Positions 11,701-22,443 of a stretch of 64,000 bases of DNA are shown here, in pieces. This DNA is from Trachythela sp. YZ-2020. Lineage: Eukaryota; Cnidaria; Anthozoa; Malacalcyonacea; Clavulariidae. The stretch lies in the NCBI GenBank assembly GCA_016169945.1, contig JADLSH010000388.1:2931001-2995000 (forward strand). The letters run 5' to 3'. A program made the translations under genes and the position numbers. Position 1 is the stretch's first letter; the number at the start of each line of letters is the position of its first letter. The notes beneath the pieces were generated by a model. It ran no database searches and was not told the DNA's origin. It saw only the letters and a list, made by a program, of their open reading frames with translations.

Positions 11701-12270
11701 AACGAGACTTCGGTGTGCAGTGGGCCTGAGGAATGTTCAGGCAGTGCGGGTCAGGATGATGACGACGCACAACCACAGCAAACCGTAGTGAGAGAAATTG
11801 AAGAAAATATCGACGTGGAAGACGGAGTGGAAACAGAAACTCAAGATGAAGTGCAAAACAGTTTGGATAAAGAAAGCAACAATGAGATAAAAAATGAAAG
11901 CAGCTATGAAATAGACGAAGGCCGATCACAAACATTATCACAGGAGAATTTCTGCTATAAAAACCACACTGAAGTTAAGTCGCCAGAAAATTGCTCATAT
12001 GAAGAACAGGCTGAAATGAACTCATCTCCAAAATGCTCGTATAAGGACAACACCGAAGTAAACTCCTCTCCCAAACAATTTGAAGTCAACAGAAATACGT
12101 ATCATGCTCAGCCGTTAGTGACACGCATGTTCTACCCCGCTCAGTTTGACATTTTTCCCAACATGAAAACCAGCACACATGCCCAAAGTGTCGGTCGTAG
12201 GCAAGAAGAACTATGTGTAGAGAATTCACAATCTGGATGTTCATGTTGTTGTAAGAAATATAACTCGTAA
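8791..12270 (+). CDS. PRD-class (Q50) homeobox transcription factor, Uncx/Unc4-like
   Basis: Three exons, 8791-9007, 9565-9737 and 11635-12270, encode 341 aa; phases (1, then 0) close exactly. The homeodomain is residues 85-144: R5, F8, L16, F20, W48, F49, Q50, N51 and R53 are all present, with helix 3 reading [12 protein letters not shown]. The HYPDVFMRE and LRLDL segments and the TNF-W start are most like Uncx/Unc4 among PRD-class members. The intron falls between homeodomain positions 46 and 47, the classic PRD-class site. The N-terminus (72 aa) is H/Y/P-rich. The C-terminus is acidic (E/D/N/S), has three tandem 13-14 aa Cys-containing repeats (residues about 236-277) and ends [10 protein letters not shown]. 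No paired domain or OAR motif is seen. It should bind TAAT-type DNA in the nucleus. It is convergent with a second homeobox gene. The family is secure; the Uncx assignment is moderate. Confidence 0.88.
9125..9470. repeat. About 115-bp tandem array derived from a SINE-like tail
   Basis: Three copies of a unit containing TAGCTCTATCAGTTCTAAAC, TGTTCTCCCTAGAGGTCC, ACTGATCCAGTGTTACTAC and AGGAGGAAACCTAAATTAAAC lie in intron 1 of homeobox gene A. The reverse complement matches the 3' part of SINE-like copies at 19680-19930 and fragments at 26640-26870 and 34890-34990. Confidence 0.8.
10262..10999. mobile_element. Long foldback element in intron 2 of homeobox gene A
   Basis: Arms of roughly 260-300 bp (10262-10520 and 10700-10999) are reverse complements: AAAATGACGCTGACCAGAAA on the left pairs with TTTCTGGTCAGCGCGCGCG on the right. 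Inner landmarks CATCTATAACTGAGCAGTC, TTATTATTGATGGAGG and CCGAGACTGGAA are all mirrored. The right arm has an extra block near 10861-10895. No transposase frame is present. Confidence 0.8.
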
Positions 12271-12647
12271 TGTAGCAATTATATAGATAATGAGGGTCTA
12301 TGCATATGATCTCGATTGTGCCTGGTTTTCATTTGGTCATAATTGTTGTGACGAAGTCATATTCGACATGTGAAATAGTCCGCATCTATCCTGTCTTTTT
12401 GTGCTCTATGCAAATCGGTCTTTAATGAATGATTGCAGAGGTGTATCGGCATTCTATTACATCTGCCACCTTGATGTGTTCACGACCGTTGCGACTAAAC
12501 AGAAACCAGGCTTAACCGAAATGTCTCAGCTAGTGAGTTACTTTCGATGTTTGAAATTAGTCACTGTTACTAAATAGACAATAATTATATCATTCATTAC
12601 ATTTTTGCTCTATGATTAATCTTATTGTGTTAACAGTGCTCTCTGTT

Positions 12648-12900
12648 TAGGCCTTGTTACATGAGGCAATTTCTGCTGAAATTTACAACGCAATTTCGGA
12701 CACAGCGATGTTTTAGGTAAAAAGTATATTCGCATTTGAAGAGAAATTGTGAGCATGAATCTCGTTTTACTTTGCCGATATTTTTCTTGCTAAACATGCC
12801 CAGAAGGCGACAAAGAAGTGAATGAGAATGATAATATCGGTGGAGTGAAACGCGGGACATGTTCACTGTTTTTCTATGCGTGCATTTCTACATGATATTA
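12648..12900. mobile_element. MITE, CAACGCAATTT family, copy 1
   Basis: Shares AATTTACAACGCAATTTC, TCTCGTTTTACTTTGCCG and CTAAACATGCCCAGAAG with copies at 39896-40199 and 50225-50425 (inverted). Copy 2 shows the inverted ends best (CATGTTGCAC and ACCCCACGTAACATG). A 69-aa frame inside is a by-product of the repeat, not a gene. Confidence 0.7.
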
Positions 12901-13010
12901 CGAAGAGATTTTTGATTGCTTTACTATTTCCCATCCGAAGGCGAAGAGCGAGATTGTAAAACCACCCATGCTGTATTGTTCACACTGTTATACATATTGA
13001 TATTATCCAT

Positions 13011-13225
13011 AAGCTACCGTAGGTTGTGTCTAAACTACCTGAGAAAATATTAAAAATACACCGACGTTTCCGGAACGAAGGCCCTTTGGCAGGAGAGTTA
13101 GTAGCCAATACTAATTCTAACCTTCTGACGAAGACCCTTCGCTCGAAATATCGAAGACATCCTTTTTAAGTGTTTTAACTTTTTTTAGGTACTTCGATCA
13201 GACACAACTTACGGCAGCTTGATAG
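13011..13225. mobile_element. Foldback MITE, AAGCTACCGTAGGTTGTGTC family
   Basis: Ends are imperfect inverted repeats: AAGCTACCGTAGGTTGTGTC on the left and GACACAACTTACGGCAGCTT on the right. A hairpin of CGAAACGTCGAAG-type sequence lies inside. A second copy lies at about 15103-15300 and a fragment at 55212-55260. Confidence 0.7.
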
Positions 13226-13785
13226 AATACCACCTACACTGGAGCCCCACCTTCCAGGCTGGGTGTGAGGTGTACTCAATGGCGGACACTAGAATAGTAG
13301 GGGGGGGGTGCGGTCGTTGCATTAAGTTTGAACCACAAAAGTTTTGAGGACATTAGTGCATCTAATTATTCCGCAAGTCAAAAATTGAAGCCGTGACTGC
13401 AGTCTCAGGTCGTTCCCATGAAATGACAAGATTCGTATATTTTTTTATTTCTTAAACAACAAAACTAAAAATTAAACCTTAAACAAATCCCAAATAATAG
13501 TTTAAACTATTCAAATAAGTGTTTATTAGCGAGTGAAGATGGAAATGGCCGCCATCCATTCAAATGGGGAAAAAAACTGAAAATATTCTTTCCTATAGAG
13601 ATTTTTCGAGATGTGCTATAGTGAGTATATATAATCTATGGACAGGAATATGTTGGCAACCTAAATTCGCACTCACAATATTTCGCGAAGTGTCCGCCAC
13701 TGGGTGTACTTAATCATGATAATGTTTTTTAACTCCTCTTTAGTACCGTTTCGTTAATATCGCTTGTATAGAGAGTTCCACTATA
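13226..13785. other. Spacer with no gene
   Basis: The phrase GGCGGACACT near 13280 and its near reverse AGTGTCCGCC near 13690 suggest another degraded inverted element of about 430 bp. No coding content was seen. Confidence 0.35.
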
Positions 13786-14092
13786 CAGGGTTCGTACAAA
13801 ACTTGAAAGTCCTTGAAAGTGCTTGAATTTAAAAACAAAAATCCAAGGCCTTGAAAGTGCTTGAATTTATAAAGGGGTGCTTGAAAGTCCTTGAATCCTT
13901 CTTCCTTAAGTTGTTGGATGCTGGCTCTTTGAAATTCATTAAAGTTACAATTTGAAAAGTTTAACAGCACTTTTTACCGACTTCTAACGCCTTCTTTTCA
14001 GCCCTAAATAGTCCTTGAATTTCCTGATTTATGGCCTGGAAAATCCTTACAAAGTCCTTGAATTTTATTCTTCCTGACCTGTACGAACCCTG
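13786..14092. mobile_element. hAT-like MITE, CAGGGTTCGTAC ends
   Basis: 307-bp element with perfect 12-bp inverted ends CAGGGTTCGTAC and GTACGAACCCTG. The interior repeats CTTGAAAGTCCTTGAA. This end and this interior word are typical of widespread animal hAT-type non-autonomous elements. The 8-bp flanks (CCACTATA and ACGCTAGT) no longer match, so the insertion is old or the flank was rearranged. Confidence 0.75.
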
Positions 14093-15100
14093 ACGCTAGT
14101 ATTTCGGTATTTTTAAAGAAGTTTTTTACCACGAAATAAGTCAAAAACATGCGACATGTTAAGCGCTGGAGTTCGTTATTATGTTGCACATCAATCACGT
14201 TTATTCCCTCCGCCAAAAGGTTAATATGTTTTCGCCAGGGTTTGTTTGTGTGTTTGTTTGTCTGTGAGCAGGATAACTTAAAAAATTAATGCACGATACT
14301 TGACTTAATTTGCTGGCGAAGGTATATGCAGTCTCTGAGAGTTCCCTCTAGTTTTCAACTGTGATTAATATAAGCTCCCACACATCCCTGCACACAACAA
14401 TATACGACTCCTATAGGAACAACTCATAAAAGAAATCGTGGCTGCAATGACCGTATATTTTCAGCTGCGTATATTGCTTAGGATACCGCTTTTAATCGCA
14501 AAAATAATCTTCAAAAGCTAATTTCTTTCCAAGATACCGAAATTTATGCAGCTGATTGTGTGTCTATGACTATTTATTATAAGTAAACACTTTCCCTGAA
14601 CAATGATAATTAAATATGGAATAAAATTACATGAGGTTAGTGCTATTGTTCGCCCACAAACAGATGTTAAGCTATGTAAAGATTGTCAAATTTTAAGGAC
14701 TTAAAAATCGTTTAACCTTTTGAATGAGCAGCGCAATTAAAAAATCAATTTGATTTTATGAATGGGCAATTTGCTAACGGCAATGTTATGACTCATTGTA
14801 ATGAATTTATAAGAAGATTTAATTAATTGTGCCGTCTTTTTGAAAGTTGTGGTTTTACAGTACGAAAATGGTTCAAATTTATTGAATTGTCTATATTGAC
14901 TATAACTTATCCTAATTCTGGTACTGTTCAGAGCAACAAAAAGTCGTTGTTTCGAGATGGTCTACTGCTCTGTGTATTGTTATTGAGCTATCGAGACAAC
15001 GAGATTTGTAATGTAACGAGAATTTAATTTTTTTACTTCTCTCGTGGAGGTCCAACCGATTTCAAACGTGGAGGTCCAATCTAGTTAGTTAGTATTCTAC
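14093..15100. other. Intergenic region, no gene
   Basis: A patch at about 14215-14345 (TTTGTTTGTGTGTTTGTTTGTC then TTGCTGGCGAAGGTAT) resembles, inverted, the repeat at 51945-52245 in a DMC1 intron. Nothing else was recognised. Confidence 0.4.
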
Positions 15101-15102
15101 AA

Positions 15103-15300
15103 CAAGCTGCCGTGGTTTGTGTCTAAACTACCTGAAAATTAAAAAAAGATTAAAACACTTCGACATCGTATTTCGACTGAATGATCTTAGTCAGGAAGTT
15201 AGTGGAAACACTAACTTCTTCACGAAGAGGGTCGAAGTAAGTGTTTTCAATTGTTTTCATGTAGTTAAGCCCAAAATAACGCAGCTTATTGCAGAATACT
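15103..15300. mobile_element. Foldback MITE, AAGCTACCGTAGGTTGTGTC family, copy 2
   Basis: Left end AAGCTGCCGTGGTTTGTGTC followed by TAAACTACCTGA matches copy 1 at 13011. The right end is diverged (ATAACGCAGCTT). The 76-aa open frame inside is repeat sequence. Confidence 0.6.
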
Positions 15301-15477
15301 ACCTATACGCTGAAACCCACATTTCAGACATGATTCTTTCATTTTAAGAAACTAGTGAGCCGATTTAATATCAGAAATAGTACTATTTTTTACTACGTAC
15401 TTATTGAAATGTAATTGGTTATTCCTCAAACGCATGGTACTACGGCCATAGGCCAATAAACGCCAAAAAGGGGGTTA

Positions 15478-16140
15478 TAAGGCCATGTTACGAGTCACGA
15501 ATATTTCTCTTTGATCTTGATCCCAATCCCGACCCAATCCCTAACCCTATTGTGTGCGTAACATGAACTTAGAATCAAAAAGGGGAAGCCGACTATAAGT
15601 ACTATTTAAAACACGAGCAGGAGTGTTTTATCAGATATATAAAACGCGAGGCGAAGCCGACTGTATTATATTTGATAAAACACGTTCTGCGAGTGTTTTG
15701 AATAGCTTAAAAAACGATCACCATTTTGTAAGTTCGTTGGCGTAGTAATTTTTGAAAAATAACGTCTAAGCCGAGAAAATCGAAGCTAAAGTTTATGTAA
15801 ATCAGGAGGATTTTTTATCACATCAAACCACGATACGGTCATGATTTTTCTTTGTGTTTTCCTCATGAATTATTAATGAGTTTTCTAAGCTAGAGTAAGA
15901 GACTGGGAATACTAATGAAAGTGATGCATTTTGGGATTGTTACAGGAGACAATGCAGAAAATATAAACTGAATAGATCGGGTTACAATTCCATGACACGC
16001 ACGAAATAGGGTTAGGGTTAGGGATTGGGGTCAAGATTAAAGAGAAATATTCGTGATTGCGTGTCATGGAATTATAACCATAGATCGTCCCCTGTAGCGA
16101 TCCCATCATGCATTACTATGTCCAGTCTCTTGCTCTTTTC
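15478..16140. repeat. Cluster of small palindromic elements
   Basis: Three nested or adjacent units: 15479-15567, ends CATGTTACG and CGTAACATG; 15606-15712, a foldback of AAAACACG-AGGAGTGTTTTATCA; and 15976-16082, ends GGTTACAATTCCATGACACG and CGTGTCATGGAATTATAACC. The first and third share GAATATTTCTCTTTGATCTTG in opposite orientation. Confidence 0.65.
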
Positions 16141-16309
16141 TGAAGTCACGAATTGCCTGCCAAATTTGTGACGTCACTTTGGATGGACAATAGCCCTAAA
16201 TGAAAATAAGTTGAAAAATTGAAAATGACGACACACGGATTGTATGTGTTTGTAAATAGTACTAAACATGAGACTAATGCACTTACAGTGAAGAAGTAAT
16301 ATATCATAC

Positions 16310-16425
16310 ACGAGGAGGAGTTTATTATAGTGATTTGAAACACCGAAAAGTGTGTTGAAAAACAAGGCGCTAACATACTGGTGATTTCCTTTGTGTTTTG
16401 CTCATGAATTATTAATGGAATATGT
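16310..16425. repeat. Dispersed repeat, TTTATTATAGTGATTTGAAACACC family
   Basis: GTTTATTATAGTGATTTGAA, GTGTTGAAAAACAAGGCGC and TTGCTCATGAATTATTAATG all recur, inverted, at 51425-51720 in a DMC1 intron. Confidence 0.6.
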
Positions 16426-16672
16426 ACAGTGTGATATTTCGAAGTATTTTGTTATAAGTTTTCCTATTTGGTCGCAACAGTTGTGACCAAGTTATTTTGA
16501 ACGATGTGAAACAGTCTGGACCTTCTAGTGGTGTGCTGTATGTAAATCAGTCTTTTAATACTGATTGCAGAGATATCGACACTCTATTACATCACAGCTA
16601 AATGGAAACCCGAGTTTAAATACTATTTACAAATAGTTGCATTATTCAAAAGTTCTGTCCTTTTAATTTCTT

Positions 16673-19600
16673 TCAGATGTCAGTCTTCTCAACGGTGACG
16701 TCACTAGTCTGATTTGGGGATGACGTCATCACGCGTGGGGAACACGCGTGACGTGGATGATGTTGATACAATACGCGATCCAAATCCCAGCGCGAGAACA
16801 TTGGGGTGACAACAGGATATCTTGGGACATGTGAACAAGCTGGTTGTCTTCTGTTAATGGAGGTCAATATTTGTGTGTCATAAGGTAAATGGGCAGGATT
16901 GTATCGGATATATGAGGACGTTTGGGGGTATAGTCGTGTGTGCAGGGAACTTGGGGAGTAATTACGAGTATATGGGGAAGGACCGTCTTTCTTCATCCGG
17001 GCTCTGCGGTTTTGGAACCAGACCTGAATATAAAGAAAACTTGATTTCACTTGAAATTGAAATCTAGTGTAGTATAGTTTAATCTGAAAAACTTTATCAA
17101 TAAATACAGGATATCAACTGTATACATGGTGGTTCAACAGGGCAAAGCCCCAATTGACTAGGGAATAATATTGCCATCACTAAATCCACTATAATCTATA
17201 TTCAATAATTTGTATGAAATTCCATATCTAGTATTTAAAAGAAATTAGTTTGGAAATCAAAACGGCAATTTGTTGGGAGAGAAGGGTTACCAAATAATTA
17301 TGATAATTATTCATGGAAATTAGGCAACCACATCGCTCTATTTTGGTCACATGGTGATATATAAAACGCTTATATGCAAAAGTCGTTTGTGTGCAAATTT
17401 GTAATTTTTCATTTTGTGTCGAAAATTTGGACCGTCAACATTCAATCCTTATTTCCGGATTTGAAATCCATCCTTCGACGTATTAAGTTATAGGGCTGTA
17501 CTTTGGGTGTCTGTTATTTAAAGTACACATAAAACGAAAGTTAATCAAGTGTTTTGTCTGTATTTAAAGTTTTGCTTTACTTTAAATAGTAAAATGTGTC
17601 ATCAAATGTCATTCGCATCTGTCCATTTAAGACTTATCCAAACACAGGTTTAGGTACCGACATACTACATTTACATTTGCATTTATGTTGACATCAACAT
17701 GCGCAATGATGTTTACATTTGTATTACTTTGATATAATGTTCATAGGCAAATGATAACGTTTAAAATCAAATTTAAGATTTAAAAGTGGCGGGCAAATTT
17801 AGAAACCATATAGCTTGTTACTAGATTGCATGGGTTCCTCCTATTGCAAAATAATTGCAGTAAAGGCCCGTTCAAACGACGCCAACATCGTCCAACAATG
17901 TTGGACAATGTTGCACAATGTTCGATGAAAATTTTAAACAAAGTCAAACCTCATCCAACATCAGCCAACATTACCCAACATAGTGTTCAAACGAGGAACA
18001 ATGTTGCATCCAACAATGTTGCATCCAACAATGTTGGATGATGTTGGACCAACAATGTTGGCTTCGTTTGAACGGGCCTTAATGATATAGAAGTACAAGA
18101 GAGCGAAACAAATAATACTATATTGATAGTAGTCTGCTTCGTAAAATCTGCTGCATGAAATTTTCTCTGACCTTTGAATTAACATGGATAGTAAAGCCAC
18201 CCGTCAAACGAGGATGAGGATGATGATGAGAGTTCTTTTAGCAAGCGCGGAGAGTTTGCATGAGAGTTTCATCAACTCTCATTCCCCGGTCAAACGAGAA
18301 CAAGAGTTGCATGAGAGTTGACTGGATATTACCGCGCATACCGGTCAAACGAGGGAAAACTCTCATTAACTCTCATCAAAATTTGAACCAGCTTAAAGTT
18401 GATGAGAGTGCATGAGAGTTGATGAGAGTTGGCGGTCAAACGCGACTCTCGTTGTCCATTGACTCTCATCAACTCTCATCAACTCTCATTCTCGTTTGAC
18501 CAGGGTTTTAAAGAGACCCGCCTAATCGAAAGGTCTAATCTACTGTAATCATGATTTACTGGTTATATCAATTATTTACCTGCACTTGTATGTTTTCCAT
18601 GTTAAGTCTTGCGGCTAAAATTTTCTTCATTAATGTCGAGGGATAGCAGTTTACTTCAAAGGCTTCTTCAAGGACATCCACTTGCCATCTTTTGTAAGTA
18701 GCACGCCGTCTTCGCGTTACTGCGCCTGCTGTCGCAACAAGTGAGAACATGCAATCAGTTGTTATTGGTGAAATGGGAGATTTCTCGGTAGGTCTTAGAA
18801 ATGGGCCCAAAGGAGCCCCTATACTATCTTAAGGCTTGTTTTAGTACATGTACTTCTTTGGTCATAATGGCGTCATGTTTGGTCATAATTTCGTCCTGTT
18901 TTTGAAAGAGGTTGCACTGTCAAAACCAGCTTTTATCGAGTGAAACCTTATCTAATTTTCCGGGTTATTTTGGAGAGCCATGCCACCCTGATCAACCAAA
19001 CATCCCTTTTCTTTAAGATACTTAGGTACCACGAAGCTTAGCTGATAACCATTTGATGAAGGAAAAAACTGGACAAAAAGATGACTAGTATACACTTGTA
19101 ATGTATACATTTATTTGCCACGTTGCCAGGCAACGTATTTGACCATAACTGTGATGACCCACCGGAGTCTTCCCACGCAGACGCATGTGGTTCACACGCG
19201 GTCAGCCAACGCCGAGTTTTTTTGGGATGTCTTACTTTAAAACCGCTCTTTGTTGTTCTTATAAACGCGCGCTGGTTTGGCGTGCTATCTAACATAGTCA
19301 TATTATAATCCTTTTATCACCTCTACATGGTGTAGAATATGGAACAAAAAAAGTTCTGCTTGATTGCGAAATGTTCCTGCATGTGGACGCTTATGAGGCT
19401 AATGTACTCTATCAGATAAGATTACGTGAAGGTCTTCATAGTTGAAACTATATACAAATTTTGCATGTGCTTAACAAACTATCTGCCTGTTAAAAAGTAT
19501 TTACAGGCTAGGTCTTGCAAGACTAATGCAAGAGTTGGTGCACTCGATTGATGATAAGGGGTACTGAAGCAATGTCACAGCATTGCATGTGTGACTTTTA

Positions 19601-20212
19601 CATCTGGGATCGACCGAGGTCGATTCCATGCAATATTATAATGTTACCTTTGGCTTTGCTTCCAACCAAACATCGCATGTATTCTACAAAACACCGGGTA
19701 CTCCGGTTTCCTCCTGTGCTGACACTGCACCAATAATGCACGGTCCTTACTTGACTGTCAGACAGAACAGTTGGGAACTGATAGAGCTATCTAGTATGAA
19801 TTAAGTTAGTTTACTTTTACTCTTGTAGCGAGTAACACTAAAGACAAAATTGGCGTGGTCCTTATACTATAGAGCTCTAAGCCTAAGCAGAACAGTTTCA
19901 AACTTATAGAGCTGTCCAGTGTCGGTCCGTTAAGTTAGTTAAGTTTAAATGTATTTAAATTTAAACTCATACTTAAAATTTCGCTTAATATATATATTTT
20001 TATATACCTTGTTCATTCGTAGTTACTTCTGCTTGACCATTCTCCTCTGTTTCTGTCGTATTCCCTTCCGATTTCTTCACTTCCTCTGCATGTTCCCAAC
20101 TTCTTGCATAAAAGCCACCTTCTGGGCGAACCTCGCAACCAAACAAATACGGGCTTCGAATTTCAGAATCGCACATGCGACAATCTTTCCAGTTTAAACA
20201 GTAAGCCATCAT
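16673..20212 (-). CDS. PRD-class homeobox transcription factor, ANF/Hesx-like
   Basis: Three exons on the minus strand, 20212-20008, 18728-18580 and 17023-16673, encode 234 aa with matching phases (1, then 0). Exon 1 begins MMAYCLNW and is Cys-containing, then acidic. The homeodomain is residues 73-132: R5, L16, F20, P26, W48, F49, Q50, N51 and R53 are present, but position 8 is Tyr where Phe is usual. The VNCYP stretch at positions 22-26 recalls ANF/Hesx proteins, and helix 3 ends NRRARMKK. The intron is again at position 46/47. Two in-frame acceptors 9 nt apart (CAG and GGCGCAG) could start exon 2. The C-terminal 100 aa are rich in S, Y, P, H and R; no engrailed-homology or OAR motif is seen. 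A TATA box precedes the start. The PRD class is secure; ANF/Hesx is a moderate guess based on a short motif. Confidence 0.82.
17865..18079. mobile_element. PIF/Harbinger-like MITE with CAACAATGTTGGA word array
   Basis: 215-bp element in intron 2 of homeobox gene B. Ends AGGCCCGTTCAAACGA and TCGTTTGAACGGGCCT are perfect inverted repeats flanked by TAA on both sides, a 3-bp target duplication. The interior is almost wholly variants of CAACAATGTTGGA and its complement. Confidence 0.85.
18195..18508. mobile_element. Word-array element, AACTCTCATC family, copy 1
   Basis: About 314 bp in intron 2 of homeobox gene B. Outer parts contain GTCAAACGAG and its reverse CTCGTTTGAC; TAA flanks both sides in the best alignment. 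The interior is an array of ATGAGAGTTGATGAGAGTT and its complement ACTCTCATCAACTCTCAT around a core TGGATATTACCGCGCATACC. Other copies lie at 21255-21467 and 41813-42178. Confidence 0.75.
19590..19935. repeat. SINE-like repeat copy
   Basis: Contains CACCGGGTACTCCGGTTTCC, TCCTGTGCTGACACTGCACC and GAACTGATAGAGCTATCTAG, the same order as the reverse complement of the 9125-9470 array. It lies in intron 1 of homeobox gene B. The CCGGGT-CCGGTTTCCTCC core is common in tRNA-derived invertebrate SINEs. Confidence 0.6.
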
Positions 20213-20280
20213 TCTTAAGTTTTCTCAAAACTCAACTAACCTCAAAACTATAGCTTAACCCAATTTCCCAATGACCCAGC

Positions 20281-20288
20281 TTTTTATA
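20281..20288 (-). promoter_or_regulatory. TATA box of homeobox gene B
   Basis: Minus-strand TATAAAAA lies about 70 bp upstream of the ATG at 20212. A CCAAT motif (plus strand AGCCAATCAAATAA, about 20315) lies 30 bp further upstream. Confidence 0.55.
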
Positions 20289-20329
20289 CCAGCGTTTTCG
20301 CCCGCCCGCGCTTAGCCAATCAAATAACA

Positions 20330-21140
20330 CGTTTTATTAGTATAAAAGAATCCAATAAAATCCAATTTGGTCCGCTTTTATTAAATTGTCGCGAATTTTA
20401 ACAGTCAATTATTGATATAGCTGGAAAGGTGTTCATATATGCGGCACCTATAGTATGCTGAAAATTTTATATATTATAGTGGTTTTGCTTTATTGCGCAT
20501 TTAAGTAAAATGCGTAAATAGTTTTTCGGTTTATTTGACACAGGTACTTATTAAGCTTGACAATTGTTTAAGTTGTCAATAAAACGACCAAAGTTTGGCA
20601 ACCTTTTAAATGATGTGATTTTACGTGGCAACTTTTTAGATGCAGAAAAATATCTTCATCTTAAAAAGTAGAGCGAACATAAAGATTGCATACCTCGATC
20701 CGCGGCAGTGGATTGTTTGGTCAAATTTTAATCTAGAAGTGCATGTATAATGCCACTACAAAAAAAAACTCTTCAACATTCTTTCAATCGAGCGAAAAAT
20801 TGCCCAAAATTTAAAATATGAATGAATGAATGAATGCATGCACTTTATTTAAATACGCTAGCCTCACACAACTATTCGAAGAGTTGATTTTCAGGAGGGG
20901 CGTATGAAAACTAGCTATATATACAAAAATGAAGATAGAAAATAAGAATTTTTACAATAGAGACCAAAAATATGACTTAATATTAAGTGGCGATTGTTCT
21001 TTTAAATTGGCAGAGCGAACTTGTCTTTTTTGCCTCTTCATGGGGGAGATCATTCCATAGCATTGTACCATATTTACCATTATACCAAACACTGGCATCA
21101 CCCTGGTATATATACTTGAATTTGCGGTTTAGGTGTTGCC
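20330..21140. other. AT-rich intergenic region
   Basis: No gene. A short AATG microsatellite lies at 20819-20838. The 135-aa open frame beginning at 20987 runs into repeats and shows no family features. Confidence 0.45.
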
Positions 21141-21144
21141 AACT

Positions 21145-21258
21145 GCAGTCTGTAGGTCAGTGCTCAGTGCGCTGCACGAGAATCGCAGAGCTGCAGGTTC
21201 AATTCCTGCCATGCAGAGGGCCGGCTATACTGTTGCACTTTTCCCAAATGCCCCCGGT
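21145..21258. repeat. SINE-like fragment with tRNA-like B-box
   Basis: GCAGGTTCAATTCCTGCCA resembles a tRNA T-arm/B-box. GCAGAGGGCC, GTTGCACTTTTC and GGTTAGGTCTAA follow. The same order recurs at 54110-54215 in a DMC1 intron, showing it is a dispersed repeat rather than a tRNA gene. Confidence 0.6.
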
Positions 21259-21467
21259 TAGGTCTAACGAGAAGAAGAGTTGCATGAGAGTTGACTGGAT
21301 ATTACCGCGCGTACCGGTCAGTCAAACGAGAGAAACTCTCATCAACACTCGTCAAAATTTGAACCAGCTCAAAATTGATGAGAGTCATGCATGAGAGTTG
21401 CAGGTGAGCGACAGTTGCAACTCTCATTGACTCACATCAACTCTCATCCTCGTTTGACCGTTTGTGT
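21255..21467. mobile_element. Word-array element, AACTCTCATC family, copy 2
   Basis: Has the family core TGGATATTACCGCGCGTACC, flanked by GAGAGTT/ACTCTCATC words, ending CTCGTTTGACCG. The left end is degraded and abuts the SINE-like fragment. Confidence 0.7.
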
Positions 21468-22194
21468 AAATAGTTTTCGCTCGAAATGACCATTCACAAA
21501 AAAACCCTGTCAATCGTGCGAGATGTTCAAAATTTAGAATATATATATGTTATTTACCGGCTTGGAGGTCCGTATAAGGAAATATTTCCAAAGGTCTCAA
21601 AATCTTATTTTTTACATATAATTTTAAAAACAAAAAAGGCATTGGCTCTATGGATTTAAATCTCGCGCGGTCCGTACGGCCTCATATGGACAGCTCGCGT
21701 AGCCAATCAGATTGCAGGAAACCCTAGAATATGAATTCGGACCGCAAAAAAAACACAACATTTTATTCTACATTATAATTATATTTGAATTTTCACTATG
21801 TTGAGCATATAGTAAAAACTCAAAACCACAATTCACAAACCTCTACGTTTAAGCGCGAAAACATGCACAATGGACGCCGTGTTTATTTGTTCATAGCATT
21901 TTGCAAACCCAACTTCCGTACCCCCGTTTCAACGAATGCACGCCCATAGACGTTATTACATTCTAGTTTGCGGAAACATAGAACAAAGATAACTAAGGAT
22001 TAGATAGCCTATCCGGGCTGGTTCGTCTTTCATATGAACACACAAAGATTTTTATGTCCTAATATTTAAGGACATACGGAACTCACTCAGACAAGTTTCC
22101 TGGTTAGTTGTTTTTGCGGTTTCGATGTTTGACTTTGGACAACCTTAATTGAATGACGTAATTCCAACCACGCGTTTTCGTTACGTACGTATAC

Positions 22195-22385
22195 ACCTCC
22201 CGAGGGTGTATCACTCCAAAAAAGCGTACGAGATTTTTTTTTGGATTTGTAGGGATTTCATAAAGATTTTCTAGGATTTTCAGGAATTTTTAGGGATTTC
22301 ATAGAGATTTTTTTAGCGATTTTATAGGGATTTTGTTTCGATGTGTACGAGATTTTTTGGTGTGATACACCCCTCGTATACATCA
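22195..22385. mobile_element. Foldback element with AGGGATTTTATAG word array
   Basis: Ends GAGGGTGTATCACTCC and GGTGTGATACACCCCTC are inverted. The interior repeats TAGGGATTTCATAGAGATTT with variations, another family built of one short word. Confidence 0.65.
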
Positions 22386-22443
22386 GCGGAAATAATATTT
22401 CAAATGAAGGATTTAGAAGGATTTCAGCTTTTCTGGAAAGCAG

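Noticed and set aside
12657..12866. 69-aa frame (SLHRYYHSHSLL) similar to one at 50250-50441
   Set aside because: The similarity comes from two copies of the same MITE; copy 2 at 39896-40199 does not keep the frame.
20987..21394. 135-aa open frame
   Set aside because: Runs through a SINE-like fragment and a word-array element; no conserved domain pattern or splice support.
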